NCBI GenBank assembly: GCA_041488095.1 | Contig: JBGPOP010000022.1 | Coordinates: 8,720-72,719 of the forward strand | Length of the DNA: 64,000 nt | Source: DASYPQ01 sp041488095 | GTDB lineage: Bacteria > Planctomycetota > UBA1135 > GCA-002686595 | Direction: 5' to 3' | In this document: in pieces, positions 8,278 to 16,800 of the stretch | How positions within the stretch are numbered: the first letter of the stretch is position 1 | How the letters are laid out: each line of letters begins with the position of its first letter | Made by a program: the position numbers and the translations under genes | The notes under the pieces: model-generated | Told to the model about the DNA's origin: nothing | The model's database searches: none | The model's input: only the letters and a program-made list of their open reading frames with translations

Positions 8278-9471
8278 CTATCGACCGCACGGGCCTGGAA
8301 CCGCAGCGGGCAGGCTGCGCACGCGCGACGGGGGCCAGACCACCCACACCGGCCGTCCGACGATCCGGGAGCCGTGGATCGGGCCCCATTGCCGGCTGTC
8401 GCGGCTGCTGGCCGAGTTGTCGCCCAGGACGAAGTACTCGCCCGGGCCCAGGTCGACCGGCTCGCTCACGCCGTGGGTGCCGTGAGCCGTGTAGTAGACG
8501 TCGCGCAGGATGCGGACCGATCGGAAGGCGAAGGAGCCGCCCTCGCCGCCGAAGCGGACGCGCGAGCCGAAGCTCTTGCCCTCCTTCAGATGGTCGCCCT
8601 CGTCGAAGCGGTTCTCGGCGTACTGGCTGCACAGCGGTTCGGGCGCTCCCGCGATCTCGAAGGCGAGCGTGTTGTCGACGTTCGAGCAGGAGATGCGCGT
8701 CCAGGCGCCGGGGACGAGCGGCACGTCGCGGGTCTCGAGGACCTCTTCGGGCTGTCCCCCGTTCCGGCGCGAGATGGACGCCCGCGCCGTGCGGGATGCG
8801 CGCGGCTCGAGGGAGAAGCGGAAGACGTCGCCTTGCTCGGTCAGCTCGAAGAGCAGGCGCCCGCGCGCTTCGCGGGGGAGGACCTCGCACTCGAGGATCG
8901 CGTCGTTCACGTCGATCTCGCCGCGCACGAGCGAACCGTCCGGCGCGAGGTAGCCGTCCGTCAACGGCCGGTGGAGCGACATCATCCCGTCCGACGATCC
9001 GACTGCGAGATCCCGCGCGTCGAGGCTCCACTCGCCCGCGCGCTCGCTCCACAGGCCCTCCCTCCCGCGTGCGGGCTCGAAGACCTCGTCCACGCGCTGA
9101 AGCCGGCTGTCGAAGATCAAGATGGGCGCCGGGCGAGGAGCGCCGGGGGGGAGGCGCCGGCCGTCGATCAGGAGGTCGCCGTTGCTGATCCGCACGCTCT
9201 CGGTCGGCAGACCGGCCACCCGTTTGACGATCGGCACGGCTTCGCCCTCGCGCTCGAGCACGACGTAGTCGAAGCGCGCCGGCTCGAAGGCGCCGTAGAG
9301 CACGAGCACGCTCTCTCCGCCCACCGGCGACCCGAAGATCGTCGGCTCCATCGACCCCGATTCGACGTGCTTGACGGTGCAGACGAAAGTCATCAGGGCC
9401 AGGACCGCAACCAGCGCGACGGCGAGCGTCCAGGTGGCGCGAACCAGGCGGCGTCTCCCCGGGGCGCTCAC
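8278..9471 (-). CDS. lepB: Signal peptidase I with a large insert domain
   Basis: 397 residues from GTG 9471, overlapping the lysC stop (GTGA). Cleaves signal peptides on the outer face of the inner membrane. One membrane anchor (about 13-32), then the catalytic Ser40 in SGSMEPT and the general-base Lys83 in IVKRVAGLP. The conserved GDN block (VLGDNSASSRDSR) comes only near residue 349. The K-to-GDN spacing is about 266 residues against roughly 125 in Escherichia coli LepB. The extra segment looks like a beta-jelly-roll (LFELTEQGDVFRFSLE; TRISCSNVDNTLAFEI; FAFRSVRILRDVYYT), a LamG/DUF1080-like pattern that I recall from planctomycete signal peptidases. All catalytic residues are present, so it should be active. 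Confidence 0.92.
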   Translation of the reverse strand: MSAPGRRRLVRATWTLAVALVAVLALMTFVCTVKHVESGSMEPTIFGSPVGGESVLVLYGAFEPARFDYVVLEREGEAVPIVKRVAGLPTESVRISNGDLLIDGRRLPPGAPRPAPILIFDSRLQRVDEVFEPARGREGLWSERAGEWSLDARDLAVGSSDGMMSLHRPLTDGYLAPDGSLVRGEIDVNDAILECEVLPREARGRLLFELTEQGDVFRFSLEPRASRTARASISRRNGGQPEEVLETRDVPLVPGAWTRISCSNVDNTLAFEIAGAPEPLCSQYAENRFDEGDHLKEGKSFGSRVRFGGEGGSFAFRSVRILRDVYYTAHGTHGVSEPVDLGPGEYFVLGDNSASSRDSRQWGPIHGSRIVGRPVWVVWPPSRVRSLPAAVPGPCGR

Positions 9472-10799
9472 GAAAATCGCGCGCCTTCGGGCGATAGCAG
9501 GGCCGCGTGGAGCCCACGCACCGCCCGCTCCAGATCGCTGGCTCCGACCACGAAGAGTTGGCTCGCCCGCGAGGCCCCGACGATCGCTTCCCGCGCCGGC
9601 GCGCCGGCGCGGGCGAGCGCGTCGAGCGCCCGCGAGGCGAGCTCGGTGTCGTCGCTGGAGGCGCGACCCACGAGCGCTACGAGGGCGAGATCCTTCTCGA
9701 CGCTCGCGCGACGTCCGATCTCGGTGAGCAGCGCGTCCACGGCCTGGCCGGGGACGACGAGAACCTCGACGCGATCGCCGTTCACCGTCCAGGCCGCGGG
9801 CTCGACGCCGTGACGGACGAGCGACGCCGCGAGCTCCACCAGCCGCTCCGCGCGGGACCCGCAGCCGTTCGCGGGGAGTCCGATGCGCAGAAGGAGGAGG
9901 CGCGCCGCGATCCCGACCGGGCCGCCGCCCGCGCGATGCTCATCCAGCACCGTTCCGGGCGCTGACGGATGGTTGACGTCGAGGAAGCGCACGGCGACGC
10001 CGGCGCGCAGCGCGGGAGCGAGGGCCTCGGGGTGCAGGACCTGGGCCCCATGGAAGGCGAATTCGGCCGCTTCCTCGAAGGACAGGCGCTCGATCACGCG
10101 CGCATCCGGGACGAGGGTGGGATCGGCGGTCATCATCCCGCCGACCGCCTTCCACAGCTCCAGCTCGGCCGCGCCGACGGCTTCGGCGACGAGCGACGCG
10201 GTGAGGTCGGAGCCGTTTCTCCCGAGCGTGGTCAGGTTTCCGTGCCGGTCCTGGGCCAGAAAACCGGTGACGACGGGAACCCCAGGCACCTGGAGCAACG
10301 CCTCGCGCACGGCTTCCTGGCTCTCGCGCAGTGGGCGTGCGGCGCCATGGTTCGAGTCGGTCGTCAGCCCCAGATCGAAGGCGTCGACCGGTGTCGCGGG
10401 CAACCCGGCTTTCTTCAGCGCGTGCGCGACGATGCGCGCGCTCATGCGCTCGCCGTAGCTGAGCACGAGGTCGCGCTCGCCGGGAAGGAGTTGGCGCCGC
10501 CGCCCGATCTCCGCGAGCAGCGAGGCGAGCTCGGCGAAGTAGCGGTTGAGCAGCTCCGAGTCGAGCCCGAGCTGCCGCAATAGGCTTCGGTGTCGGATGC
10601 GTATGCGGTCGCCCTCGACCTGTCCCATCGCCGCGGCGTGTGCGACCGAGTCGAGCAAGCTCGTGACGCCCTGGTGGGCGCTGACGACCACGACCGGTCG
10701 CTCGCCGCCCAGATCGCGCACGATGCGGCCGGCGCGTTCGACGGCGGGACCGTCCGCGAGCGCGGCGCCGCCGAACTTCATCACCCTCTCGAACGACAT
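9468..10799 (-). CDS. lysC: Aspartokinase
   Basis: 443 residues. Phosphorylates L-aspartate, the first step toward lysine/diaminopimelate, methionine and threonine. The amino-acid-kinase domain shows KFGGAALADG at the N-terminus, SYGERMSARI, the TTLGRNGSDLTA nucleotide-binding block and FHGAQVLHPEALAPA. The last ~140 residues form tandem ACT-type regulatory domains, expected to mediate end-product feedback. It leads the minus-strand run; lepB is coupled to its stop. dapF, from the same pathway, lies at 54.6 kb. A TATGCT hexamer sits immediately upstream. Confidence 0.93.
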   Translation of the reverse strand: MSFERVMKFGGAALADGPAVERAGRIVRDLGGERPVVVVSAHQGVTSLLDSVAHAAAMGQVEGDRIRIRHRSLLRQLGLDSELLNRYFAELASLLAEIGRRRQLLPGERDLVLSYGERMSARIVAHALKKAGLPATPVDAFDLGLTTDSNHGAARPLRESQEAVREALLQVPGVPVVTGFLAQDRHGNLTTLGRNGSDLTASLVAEAVGAAELELWKAVGGMMTADPTLVPDARVIERLSFEEAAEFAFHGAQVLHPEALAPALRAGVAVRFLDVNHPSAPGTVLDEHRAGGGPVGIAARLLLLRIGLPANGCGSRAERLVELAASLVRHGVEPAAWTVNGDRVEVLVVPGQAVDALLTEIGRRASVEKDLALVALVGRASSDDTELASRALDALARAGAPAREAIVGASRASQLFVVGASDLERAVRGLHAALLSPEGARFS

Positions 10800-10807
10800 G
10801 GACGCGC

Positions 10808-10813
10808 AGCATA
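10808..10813 (-). promoter_or_regulatory. Putative -10 element (TATGCT) for lysC
   Basis: Minus-strand TATGCT in the divergent gap, ending 8 bases before ATG 10799. If real, the lysC transcript would be nearly leaderless. No clear -35. Confidence 0.35.
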
Positions 10814-10872
10814 GCGACGCGCCAGGAGGGGACCACGTCCGGGCCGCGCTCCCGCGGCCCTCCGCCCGGGGC

Positions 10873-10878
10873 TATGAT
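10873..10878 (+). promoter_or_regulatory. Putative -10 element (TATGAT) for the HMGL-family synthase
   Basis: TATGAT in a GC-rich gap, 16 bases before ATG 10895. It overlaps the earlier in-frame ATG at 10874, an argument that the later ATG is the true start. No recognisable -35. Confidence 0.4.
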
Positions 10879-10894
10879 GTGCGCTCCCGAGATC

Positions 10895-12106
10895 ATGAGC
10901 GCGACGCCCCACGACGAGCTGATCCACGACTGGAACGAGCCCGACGGCAGGGCCTTCGGCGCGATCCAGTTCGACGACGAGACCCTGCGCGACGGCCTCC
11001 AGAGCCCATCGGTCAAGGACCCGACCCTGGACGAGAAGGTGCGCCTCCTGCACCTCATGGACGCTCTCGGCATCCACACCGCCGACGTCGGCCTCCCGGG
11101 CGCGGGCGCGCGGGCGCGCGAGCACATCCTGACGCTCGTGCGCGAGACGAAGGAGCTCGCGATCGCCCCCAACGTCGCCTGTCGCACCCTGGTTTCCGAC
11201 ATCGCTCCGGTCGTCGAGGTGGTCCAGAAGACGGGGGTTCCCGTGGAGGTGTGCGCCTTCATCGGTTCCTCCCCGATCCGCCAGTACGCCGAGGACTGGG
11301 ACTTCGACACGATGCTGCGTCTTTCGCGCGAAGCGATCGCGTTCTGCGCGCGGGAGAACCTGCCCTCGATGTTCGTGACCGAGGACACGACGCGAGCGAA
11401 GCCAGAGCACGTGCGCGCGCTCTACACCGCGGCGATCGAGGCGGGAGCCCGGCGCATCTGCGTCTGCGACACCTGCGGCCACGCGACGCCCTCCGGCGTG
11501 CGACGGCTGGTCGGATTCGTGAAAGGGGTCGTCGACGATCTCGGCGCAGACGTGGGCATCGACTGGCACGGCCATCGCGACCGCGGCCTCGGTCTGGTCA
11601 ACACGCTGACCGCGCTCGAAGCCGGCGCGACGCGCGTCCACGCGACGGCTCTCGGCGTCGGCGAGCGCACGGGGAACACCGAGATGGACCTCCTGCTCGT
11701 GAACCTGCGGCTGTCGGGGATGATCGACAACGATCTCTCCCGGCTCGGCGAGTACTGCCGGCTCGCCAGCCAGGCGGTCGGCATCCCCATCCCGCCCAAC
11801 TACCCGGTGTTCGGGAAGGACGCCTTCGAGACCGCCACCGGCGTCCACGCCGCGGCGGTGATCAAGGCCTTCAGGAAAGGCGACCGCTGGCTCGCCAACC
11901 GCGTCTACAGCGGGGTGCCCGCCGACCTCGTCGGTCTCGAGCAGGTGATCGCCGTCGGCCCGATGAGCGGCCGCTCGAACGTGACCTGGTTCCTGGAGAA
12001 GCGCGGGATCGCTCCGACCGACGAGCAGGTCCAGCGCGTGCTCGAGCTCGCCAAGAAGACCCCGCGACTCCTCACCGAGGAGGAAATCTTACGCGCGGCC
12101 AGGTAG
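10895..12106 (+). CDS. 2-isopropylmalate/homocitrate synthase-family enzyme
   Basis: 403 residues from ATG 10895; an in-frame ATG at 10874 overlaps a -10-like TATGAT. A DRE-TIM metallolyase/HMGL-like protein that condenses acetyl-CoA with a 2-oxoacid. The signature FDDETLRDGLQSP opens the barrel, and DWHGHRDRGLG provides the metal-binding histidines. GVGERTGNTEMD and the post-barrel ETATGVHAAAVIKAF segment match the isopropylmalate/homocitrate synthase branch. It ends shortly after the barrel and lacks the C-terminal LeuA leucine-binding domain (LeuA is usually above 500 residues). Substrate (oxoisovalerate, oxoglutarate, pyruvate or other) cannot be set from sequence. It is divergent from lysC, consistent with amino-acid synthesis. 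Confidence 0.82.
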   Translation: MSATPHDELIHDWNEPDGRAFGAIQFDDETLRDGLQSPSVKDPTLDEKVRLLHLMDALGIHTADVGLPGAGARAREHILTLVRETKELAIAPNVACRTLVSDIAPVVEVVQKTGVPVEVCAFIGSSPIRQYAEDWDFDTMLRLSREAIAFCARENLPSMFVTEDTTRAKPEHVRALYTAAIEAGARRICVCDTCGHATPSGVRRLVGFVKGVVDDLGADVGIDWHGHRDRGLGLVNTLTALEAGATRVHATALGVGERTGNTEMDLLLVNLRLSGMIDNDLSRLGEYCRLASQAVGIPIPPNYPVFGKDAFETATGVHAAAVIKAFRKGDRWLANRVYSGVPADLVGLEQVIAVGPMSGRSNVTWFLEKRGIAPTDEQVQRVLELAKKTPRLLTEEEILRAAR

Positions 12107-12120
12107 CGCACGTGTCCGGG

Positions 12121-12132
12121 CGGAGCGCTCCG
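12121..12132. other. 12-bp perfect palindrome between convergent genes
   Basis: CGGAGCGCTCCG is perfectly self-complementary and sits in the 31-bp gap between the ends of two convergent genes. It may serve as a bidirectional transcription end or a protein site. It has no loop and no T-tract, so a terminator call is weak. Confidence 0.3.
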
Positions 12133-12137
12133 GTGAT

Positions 12138-12389
12138 TCATCCGGCCCGGACGAAAGACCTCCGCTCGACGGCGGCTCCCTCCACGGGCTTGCCGTGGAG
12201 AGCGAGCCAGGCGTTGTTCCACGCGCAAGTGAAGCACTTGTGGTAGTGCCCGCGCTGGCGGTCCTGGCACTGCGGTCCACTCAGCTTGTGCGCGAAGAGC
12301 ACCGGAGCCCGATCGATCCGCGTCGGGCACACGTGGAGAGCGCCGTTCGGCGTCCCGTTTTCCGGCAGGCCATTCTTGGGGGTCACCAT
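12138..12389 (-). CDS. Small Cys/His-rich protein, possible metal binding
   Basis: 83 residues, not recognised. ATG 12389 is preceded by a strong Shine-Dalgarno GGAGG (12396-12400, minus strand) at 6 bases, good evidence that this short frame is translated. The protein has CPTR, then CQDRQRGHYHKC-FTC: four Cys and two His in about 40 residues (C-x-C spacing like a small zinc ribbon or treble clef), and an aromatic WNNAWLALHG stretch. It is the last gene of the kdsD-kdsC-lpt-tatA-TIM-barrel run. A zinc-binding or redox role is only an inference from the Cys/His pattern. Confidence 0.65.
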   Translation of the reverse strand: MVTPKNGLPENGTPNGALHVCPTRIDRAPVLFAHKLSGPQCQDRQRGHYHKCFTCAWNNAWLALHGKPVEGAAVERRSFVRAG

Positions 12390-12395
12390 ACGAGT

Positions 12396-12400
12396 CCTCC
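12396..12400 (-). promoter_or_regulatory. Strong ribosome binding site of the small Cys/His-rich gene
   Basis: Minus-strand GGAGG 6 bases before ATG 12389. Most starts in this window lack so clear a site, so it decides both start and reality of this 83-codon gene. Confidence 0.6.
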
Positions 12401-12473
12401 GCAGGGAGGCGGATGGGGGGTGCCGCCAGCTCCGACCGGGGCATTGGATCCCCGGGCCGCCGGGGAAGCAAGC

Positions 12474-13352
12474 TCAAGACGCCCGGGCGAGAGCGGTGCG
12501 CAGGTGGCCCATGGCCTCCTCGGCCGCCTGGGCGCCGCGGTGGGCGTCCCGGGACAGCTCGACGGCCGCAAGACCCGTGTAACCGACCTCGGACAGGGTC
12601 GCGAGCACCTCGGCGAGGTCCAGGTCGCCCTGTCCGAACATCCGATGCTCGTGGACCCGGCCCGCGATGTCGTCGAGATGCACGTGGACGAGATGCGGGG
12701 CCATCTCGCGGATCACGTCGCCCACGGGGAGGTCCCCGGTGACGAGCAGGTGGCCGACGTCGAGGCACAGCCCGAGCTCCTCGCCCTCCCCGCCCAGACG
12801 CCGCAGCAGCTCCAGATAGCCCGCCGGGCGCTCGATGAACATCCCCGGCTCGGGCTCGAACGCGAGCTGGATCTGCCGCTCGATGGCGTGGCGCAGGATA
12901 GGCCCGAGGCACACGCACAGGCGGTCCCACACCCGCTCGCGCTCGTGGGGAACATCGTCCTCTTCGACATCGGCATGCAGGTCTCGGGGCGCTGCGCCCG
13001 ACCAGATCGAAACGACGCCCGCGCCCAGCTCGTGCGCAAGGTCGATCGAGCGCATCAGGAAGTCGGCGCGCCGGGACCTTTCGGCGGGGCTCTCCTCGAG
13101 CAGTGAGGGCCGGTGCTTGCGTCGCGGGTCGAGCAGGAAGCGCGCTCCGGTCTCGACCGCCAGGGAGAGCCCGAGGTCCTTGGCCAGCGAGCGGACCGAC
13201 TCGAGCTCGCCCTCCTTCGGATGGAAGGGGTCGAGATTCCCGACGTCGGGCGTGATCGCGGCGCCCTGGTAGCCGAGATCGTGGAGCAACCTCAGGGCAT
13301 CCAGGAGGCGGTGGTGCGAGAGGCCGTTGGTGTTGTAGGCGAGGCGGAACAC
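12474..13352 (-). CDS. Sugar phosphate isomerase/epimerase-family TIM barrel
   Basis: 292 residues of the xylose isomerase-like TIM-barrel family (AP endonuclease 2 superfamily). It starts with LAYNTNGLSHHRL, has the beta-strand Glu/Asp/His metal-ligand pattern in LAFEPEPGMFI, LCLDVGHLLVTG and HLVHVHLDDIAG, and ends with AAVELSRDAHRG. These supply the metal-site acids and histidines expected of an active isomerase, epimerase or lyase. Substrate unknown; the family is too broad to assign one. It follows tatA by 17 bases and is presumably co-transcribed with the LPS export genes. Confidence 0.78.
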   Translation of the reverse strand: MFRLAYNTNGLSHHRLLDALRLLHDLGYQGAAITPDVGNLDPFHPKEGELESVRSLAKDLGLSLAVETGARFLLDPRRKHRPSLLEESPAERSRRADFLMRSIDLAHELGAGVVSIWSGAAPRDLHADVEEDDVPHERERVWDRLCVCLGPILRHAIERQIQLAFEPEPGMFIERPAGYLELLRRLGGEGEELGLCLDVGHLLVTGDLPVGDVIREMAPHLVHVHLDDIAGRVHEHRMFGQGDLDLAEVLATLSEVGYTGLAAVELSRDAHRGAQAAEEAMGHLRTALARAS

Positions 13353-13369
13353 GACTCCCGATCGTCCTG

Positions 13370-13807
13370 CTAGAAATCCACGAGCTTCGTCGGGGCGGCG
13401 CCCGTCTCCGCCCCTTCCCCTTCGCGCGGCCGTGCCTCGGGCTGCACTCCGCCGCCCGTCCCGGCCTCGGCCCCTGTCTCCGCAGCTCCGCGCGCGACCG
13501 TTCGCTCCGCGTGCGCCAATTCCTCGTTCGCGCGGATGCGCTTGTCCATCTCCGCGCTGGCGATGCGCGCCATGTCGCCGATCGAGAGGTCGCGCGGGAT
13601 GGCCTCCTCCAGGTTTTTCTGCACTTCCCGGATTTCGCGCTCCATCCCGGTGTCGCGCCAGGCGTCGTCGAGGGAGCGGCGCAGCTTGACGAGCTGCTTG
13701 CCGGCCTGCGCGGCGACCTGCGGCAGCCGCTTGCCGAAGACCAGGATGGCCGCGAGCATGACGATCACGAGCTCGGTCGTGTCGAGGTTACCGATCAGGG
13801 CCAGCAC
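13370..13807 (-). CDS. tatA: Twin-arginine translocase TatA/TatB-type protein
   Basis: 145 residues from GTG 13807. Sec-independent export of folded proteins: the N-terminal membrane helix (about 10-24, TELVIVMLAAILVFG) is followed by the FGKRLPQVA hinge and an amphipathic helix (AAQAGKQLVKLRRSL), then a charged disordered tail rich in Ala/Glu/Gly. Length and long tail fit TatB as well as TatA; the FGxxxLP hinge fits both. tatC is not in the window. It lies downstream of the giant LptD-like gene. A TAGAAT hexamer 9 bases before the start codon suggests its own, nearly leaderless, transcript. Confidence 0.85.
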   Translation of the reverse strand: MLALIGNLDTTELVIVMLAAILVFGKRLPQVAAQAGKQLVKLRRSLDDAWRDTGMEREIREVQKNLEEAIPRDLSIGDMARIASAEMDKRIRANEELAHAERTVARGAAETGAEAGTGGGVQPEARPREGEGAETGAAPTKLVDF

Positions 13808-13816
13808 GGCGACCCC

Positions 13817-13822
13817 ATTCTA
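13817..13822 (-). promoter_or_regulatory. Putative -10 element (TAGAAT) for tatA
   Basis: Minus-strand TAGAAT ending 9 bases before GTG 13807, in the 71-bp gap after the LptD-like gene. Same hexamer as upstream of kdsD and cystathionine beta-synthase. No clear -35. Confidence 0.4.
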
Positions 13823-13878
13823 TCGGCCAGCCGCGGTTTCTTGCGCCCGGGCTCGCTCAGCTCCAGCACGATCCGCTC

Positions 13879-16800
13879 CTAGCGCCCGAGCCAGCGGTCG
13901 AGCAGGCCGATGCCGCTCGGCCTCCAGGTCAGGAGCGGGGTGAGGTTGACGCTGAAGCGCGCCCCTTCGCCGGCCGTGTAGCCGATCTCGGTCTCGGTGA
14001 CGAAGTCGTGGCCCAGGCGCCGCAGCGTCAGGTTGCTCGCCAAGCCCCGGTCGTCGTGCACCGAGATCGTCTCGCCCACCTCGAGCTCCCATTTCTCGCC
14101 GGCCCGGTAGCGCGTGGCGGCCGAGGCCGCCTCGTAGAGCACGGCGCCCGAGGGATCGACCCCGCGGTTGTAGCCGAACTCCACGTCCCAGGCGCGGAAG
14201 GGGCGGAAACCCAGGTAGGAGCGCGAGTACACCGTCTCTCCGGCGTCGAGGTCGTAGCGCCCGTCGTGGGTGACGCCGACCGGGATCCCGCCGATCCAGG
14301 TGAGGAGCTCCGAGAGCACCGACACGGGCTGCATCCCGTCGGGCGCACCGTTGGGCAGGTTCGCCCCGTGCGTCGCCCGCACCTCCACGTCGAAGCGCGA
14401 CAACGCATCCGGCTTCCACGCTCGCGAGCGCAGGCCGACGTCGACGAAGCGGCCCTGGATCGGGTCTTCCGTGCGATCGAACGAGACTGGCGCGCCGTCC
14501 GACTCCTCCTCCGCCAGGTCGCCGTGCACGCTGACGAAGGGCGAGATCGCGTGCAGGACGCCATTCCCATAGCGCCTCCACAGGGTGGTCGACAGGTCGA
14601 AGCCTGCGAGCGCGCCGCTGCGCGAGGGCGAGGATCCCGGATTGACGCCGCGATCCCAGATCGTCGCGCGTGCTTCCGCCCAGGGGGTCGCGCGCAGGCC
14701 GGCGACACCCAGCGAGAACGGCACTTCGATGCGGTGATCCGTGTCGGCGCGCGTGACGTCCCGCTCATGGAGGAGGTCTGGGTAGATGCCGTAGAACTGC
14801 GGGTCGCCCTCCTTGCGTCGCAGGTGGGCGGCATCGAGGTACCCCGTGTAGAGGAGCTCGAGCCCGAACAGGCGCCCGAGCGGGGCGCGACCGCGGAAGA
14901 CGCCCGCCTTGGGAAGCTCCTCGATGTCCGTGCGGTCCTCGATGAGCGGCTTGGCGCTGGCGGAGAGGTACCACGGGCCGCTCGCCTTCCTCCAGTGGAG
15001 GAAGTTGTCCTTGAGCTCGTAGCGCAGGAAGTCCCCCTCGAAGAACTCCGATTGCACGCCCGCATCGCTCTGGCGCGTGAGCGCAAGGTCGAACCACTCG
15101 TCCTTGGAGAGGTTGTAGCGCGCGCGCGCGCGGAACCAGTCGCGCAGGAGCGAGCGGTCGTCCTTCGGCACCCGGATCAGGCCCCTGTCCTCGTTTCGAT
15201 CGGGGATGGCGCTGAAGTCCGCCTCCAGCTTGAAGCGGTCGCCGCTCTTGAGCTCCAGGCCCGTGCCGAGCAGGACACCGCGCGAGCCCAGGTAGTCGGC
15301 GTTGAAACGCCAGTGGCCCTTGACGGAGGCCTTGGGCAGGGAGAGGAAGCTCTCGAAGAACTTGCCGAAGCTGTTCCCGACACTGCCCAGGCCGACGTTG
15401 AAAGTGGCGCCGACCATCGCGCCGAACTTCGCGCTGTTGCCGAGCGAGATGTTCTCGATGATCGGATTGCCCTGCTCGTCCTTGGCGTAGATCAGCGGCG
15501 GCAGCGGGATCACCCAGCCGTTCTCGAAGCGCAGGGCGTTGTTCGTCGCGAGCACGTCGTAGTCCCGGATGCCCCCGCCGTTGGGCTTCAGGCGCAGATC
15601 GCCGGTCTCCACCACGTAGTGCGGCTCGTCGTACCCGCAGAAGGAGAGCGTCGCCTTGTCGGCGCGCAGCGAGAGGTCCGAGGACACCCGCATCCACTCG
15701 GCCCGTATGCGCAGCTGCTGGCGCTGGTCGCGGATCTCCGTCTCGTTGAAGACGTCCGCGTCCTGGACCCAGCCGTGGCCATCGACGATGTCGAGGTAGA
15801 TCGCGGAGGCGCGCGCCACGCGCTGACCTCCCTGGGTCAGCTCGATGTTGCCCTCGACGTAGGCTTCGCTCAGGACCTTCGACATGGGATTGGAGCGGAA
15901 GCGCTGGATGTCGGCACGCAGGCGGGCAAGCTTGCTCTGCTCCCGGTCCGCTTCCCCCCCACCCTCTCTCCCGCCTCCGGCCTGGCCGGGCGCCTCCCCG
16001 GGATTTTTCACGCGCAGATCGGGACCCGAGGCGGTCTCGCTCATCGCCTTGCGTCCGCTGCGTCTCCATTCCTCGCGATCCACCCAGAACAGCATCCACA
16101 GCGCGCGCATCTCGACGTCCTCCTTGCGGAACACCGGGTTGCGCAGCGCCAGGATCGTCTTGTCCTCGCGGTCGAAGGGCTGGAGGGACTCGTAGGTGAT
16201 CGACCAGGGGTTCTCGGTCTCCTGCGCCGGGCGGAGCTCGCCCTTGTCGGTTGCGAGCAGCATGTTCTCCGCTCCGTACTCGATCCACGCCGAGCGCATC
16301 GCGATCGGGCCGAGCGAGAGCTCGGCTGGCTCTCCCTCGAGGCGGACGCGGCCCTCCTTGCCCTCCAGGCGTTTACCGCGCGCGCCGGCGCGCGTGCCGA
16401 GACGCGCCTCGAAACCGTCCCAGGCCTGAACGATGTCGAAATCCGCGAGCGAGAAGCCCTTCTTCTCCGTGAACTTCCCGCCGATCCTCACCGATCCCGC
16501 GTCGATCGCCCAGCTCTCGCCCTGCTGGGTCCGGCCGTCGACGTGCGCCGCGCCCTCCAGGAGCAGCTCGGCCGGGGTCGCCAGCATGTGGTCGGCGGAC
16601 ATCTGCGAGAGGAGCGGAGCGGCGGCGGCCGGCGCGACCCCGCCCTGCTCCCGGACGTCTTGTGGCTGCAAGCGCAGGCTCACCTTGCGCGCCTCGAGGC
16701 GCTCCTTCGCGAACTCGACCCACTCCGACTCGAGCGCGTAGGGAGCGGTGTCCCGGGCCAGGCGCCCGCTCGCGTGCACGCGCTTGCCCGGGTCGGCCGA

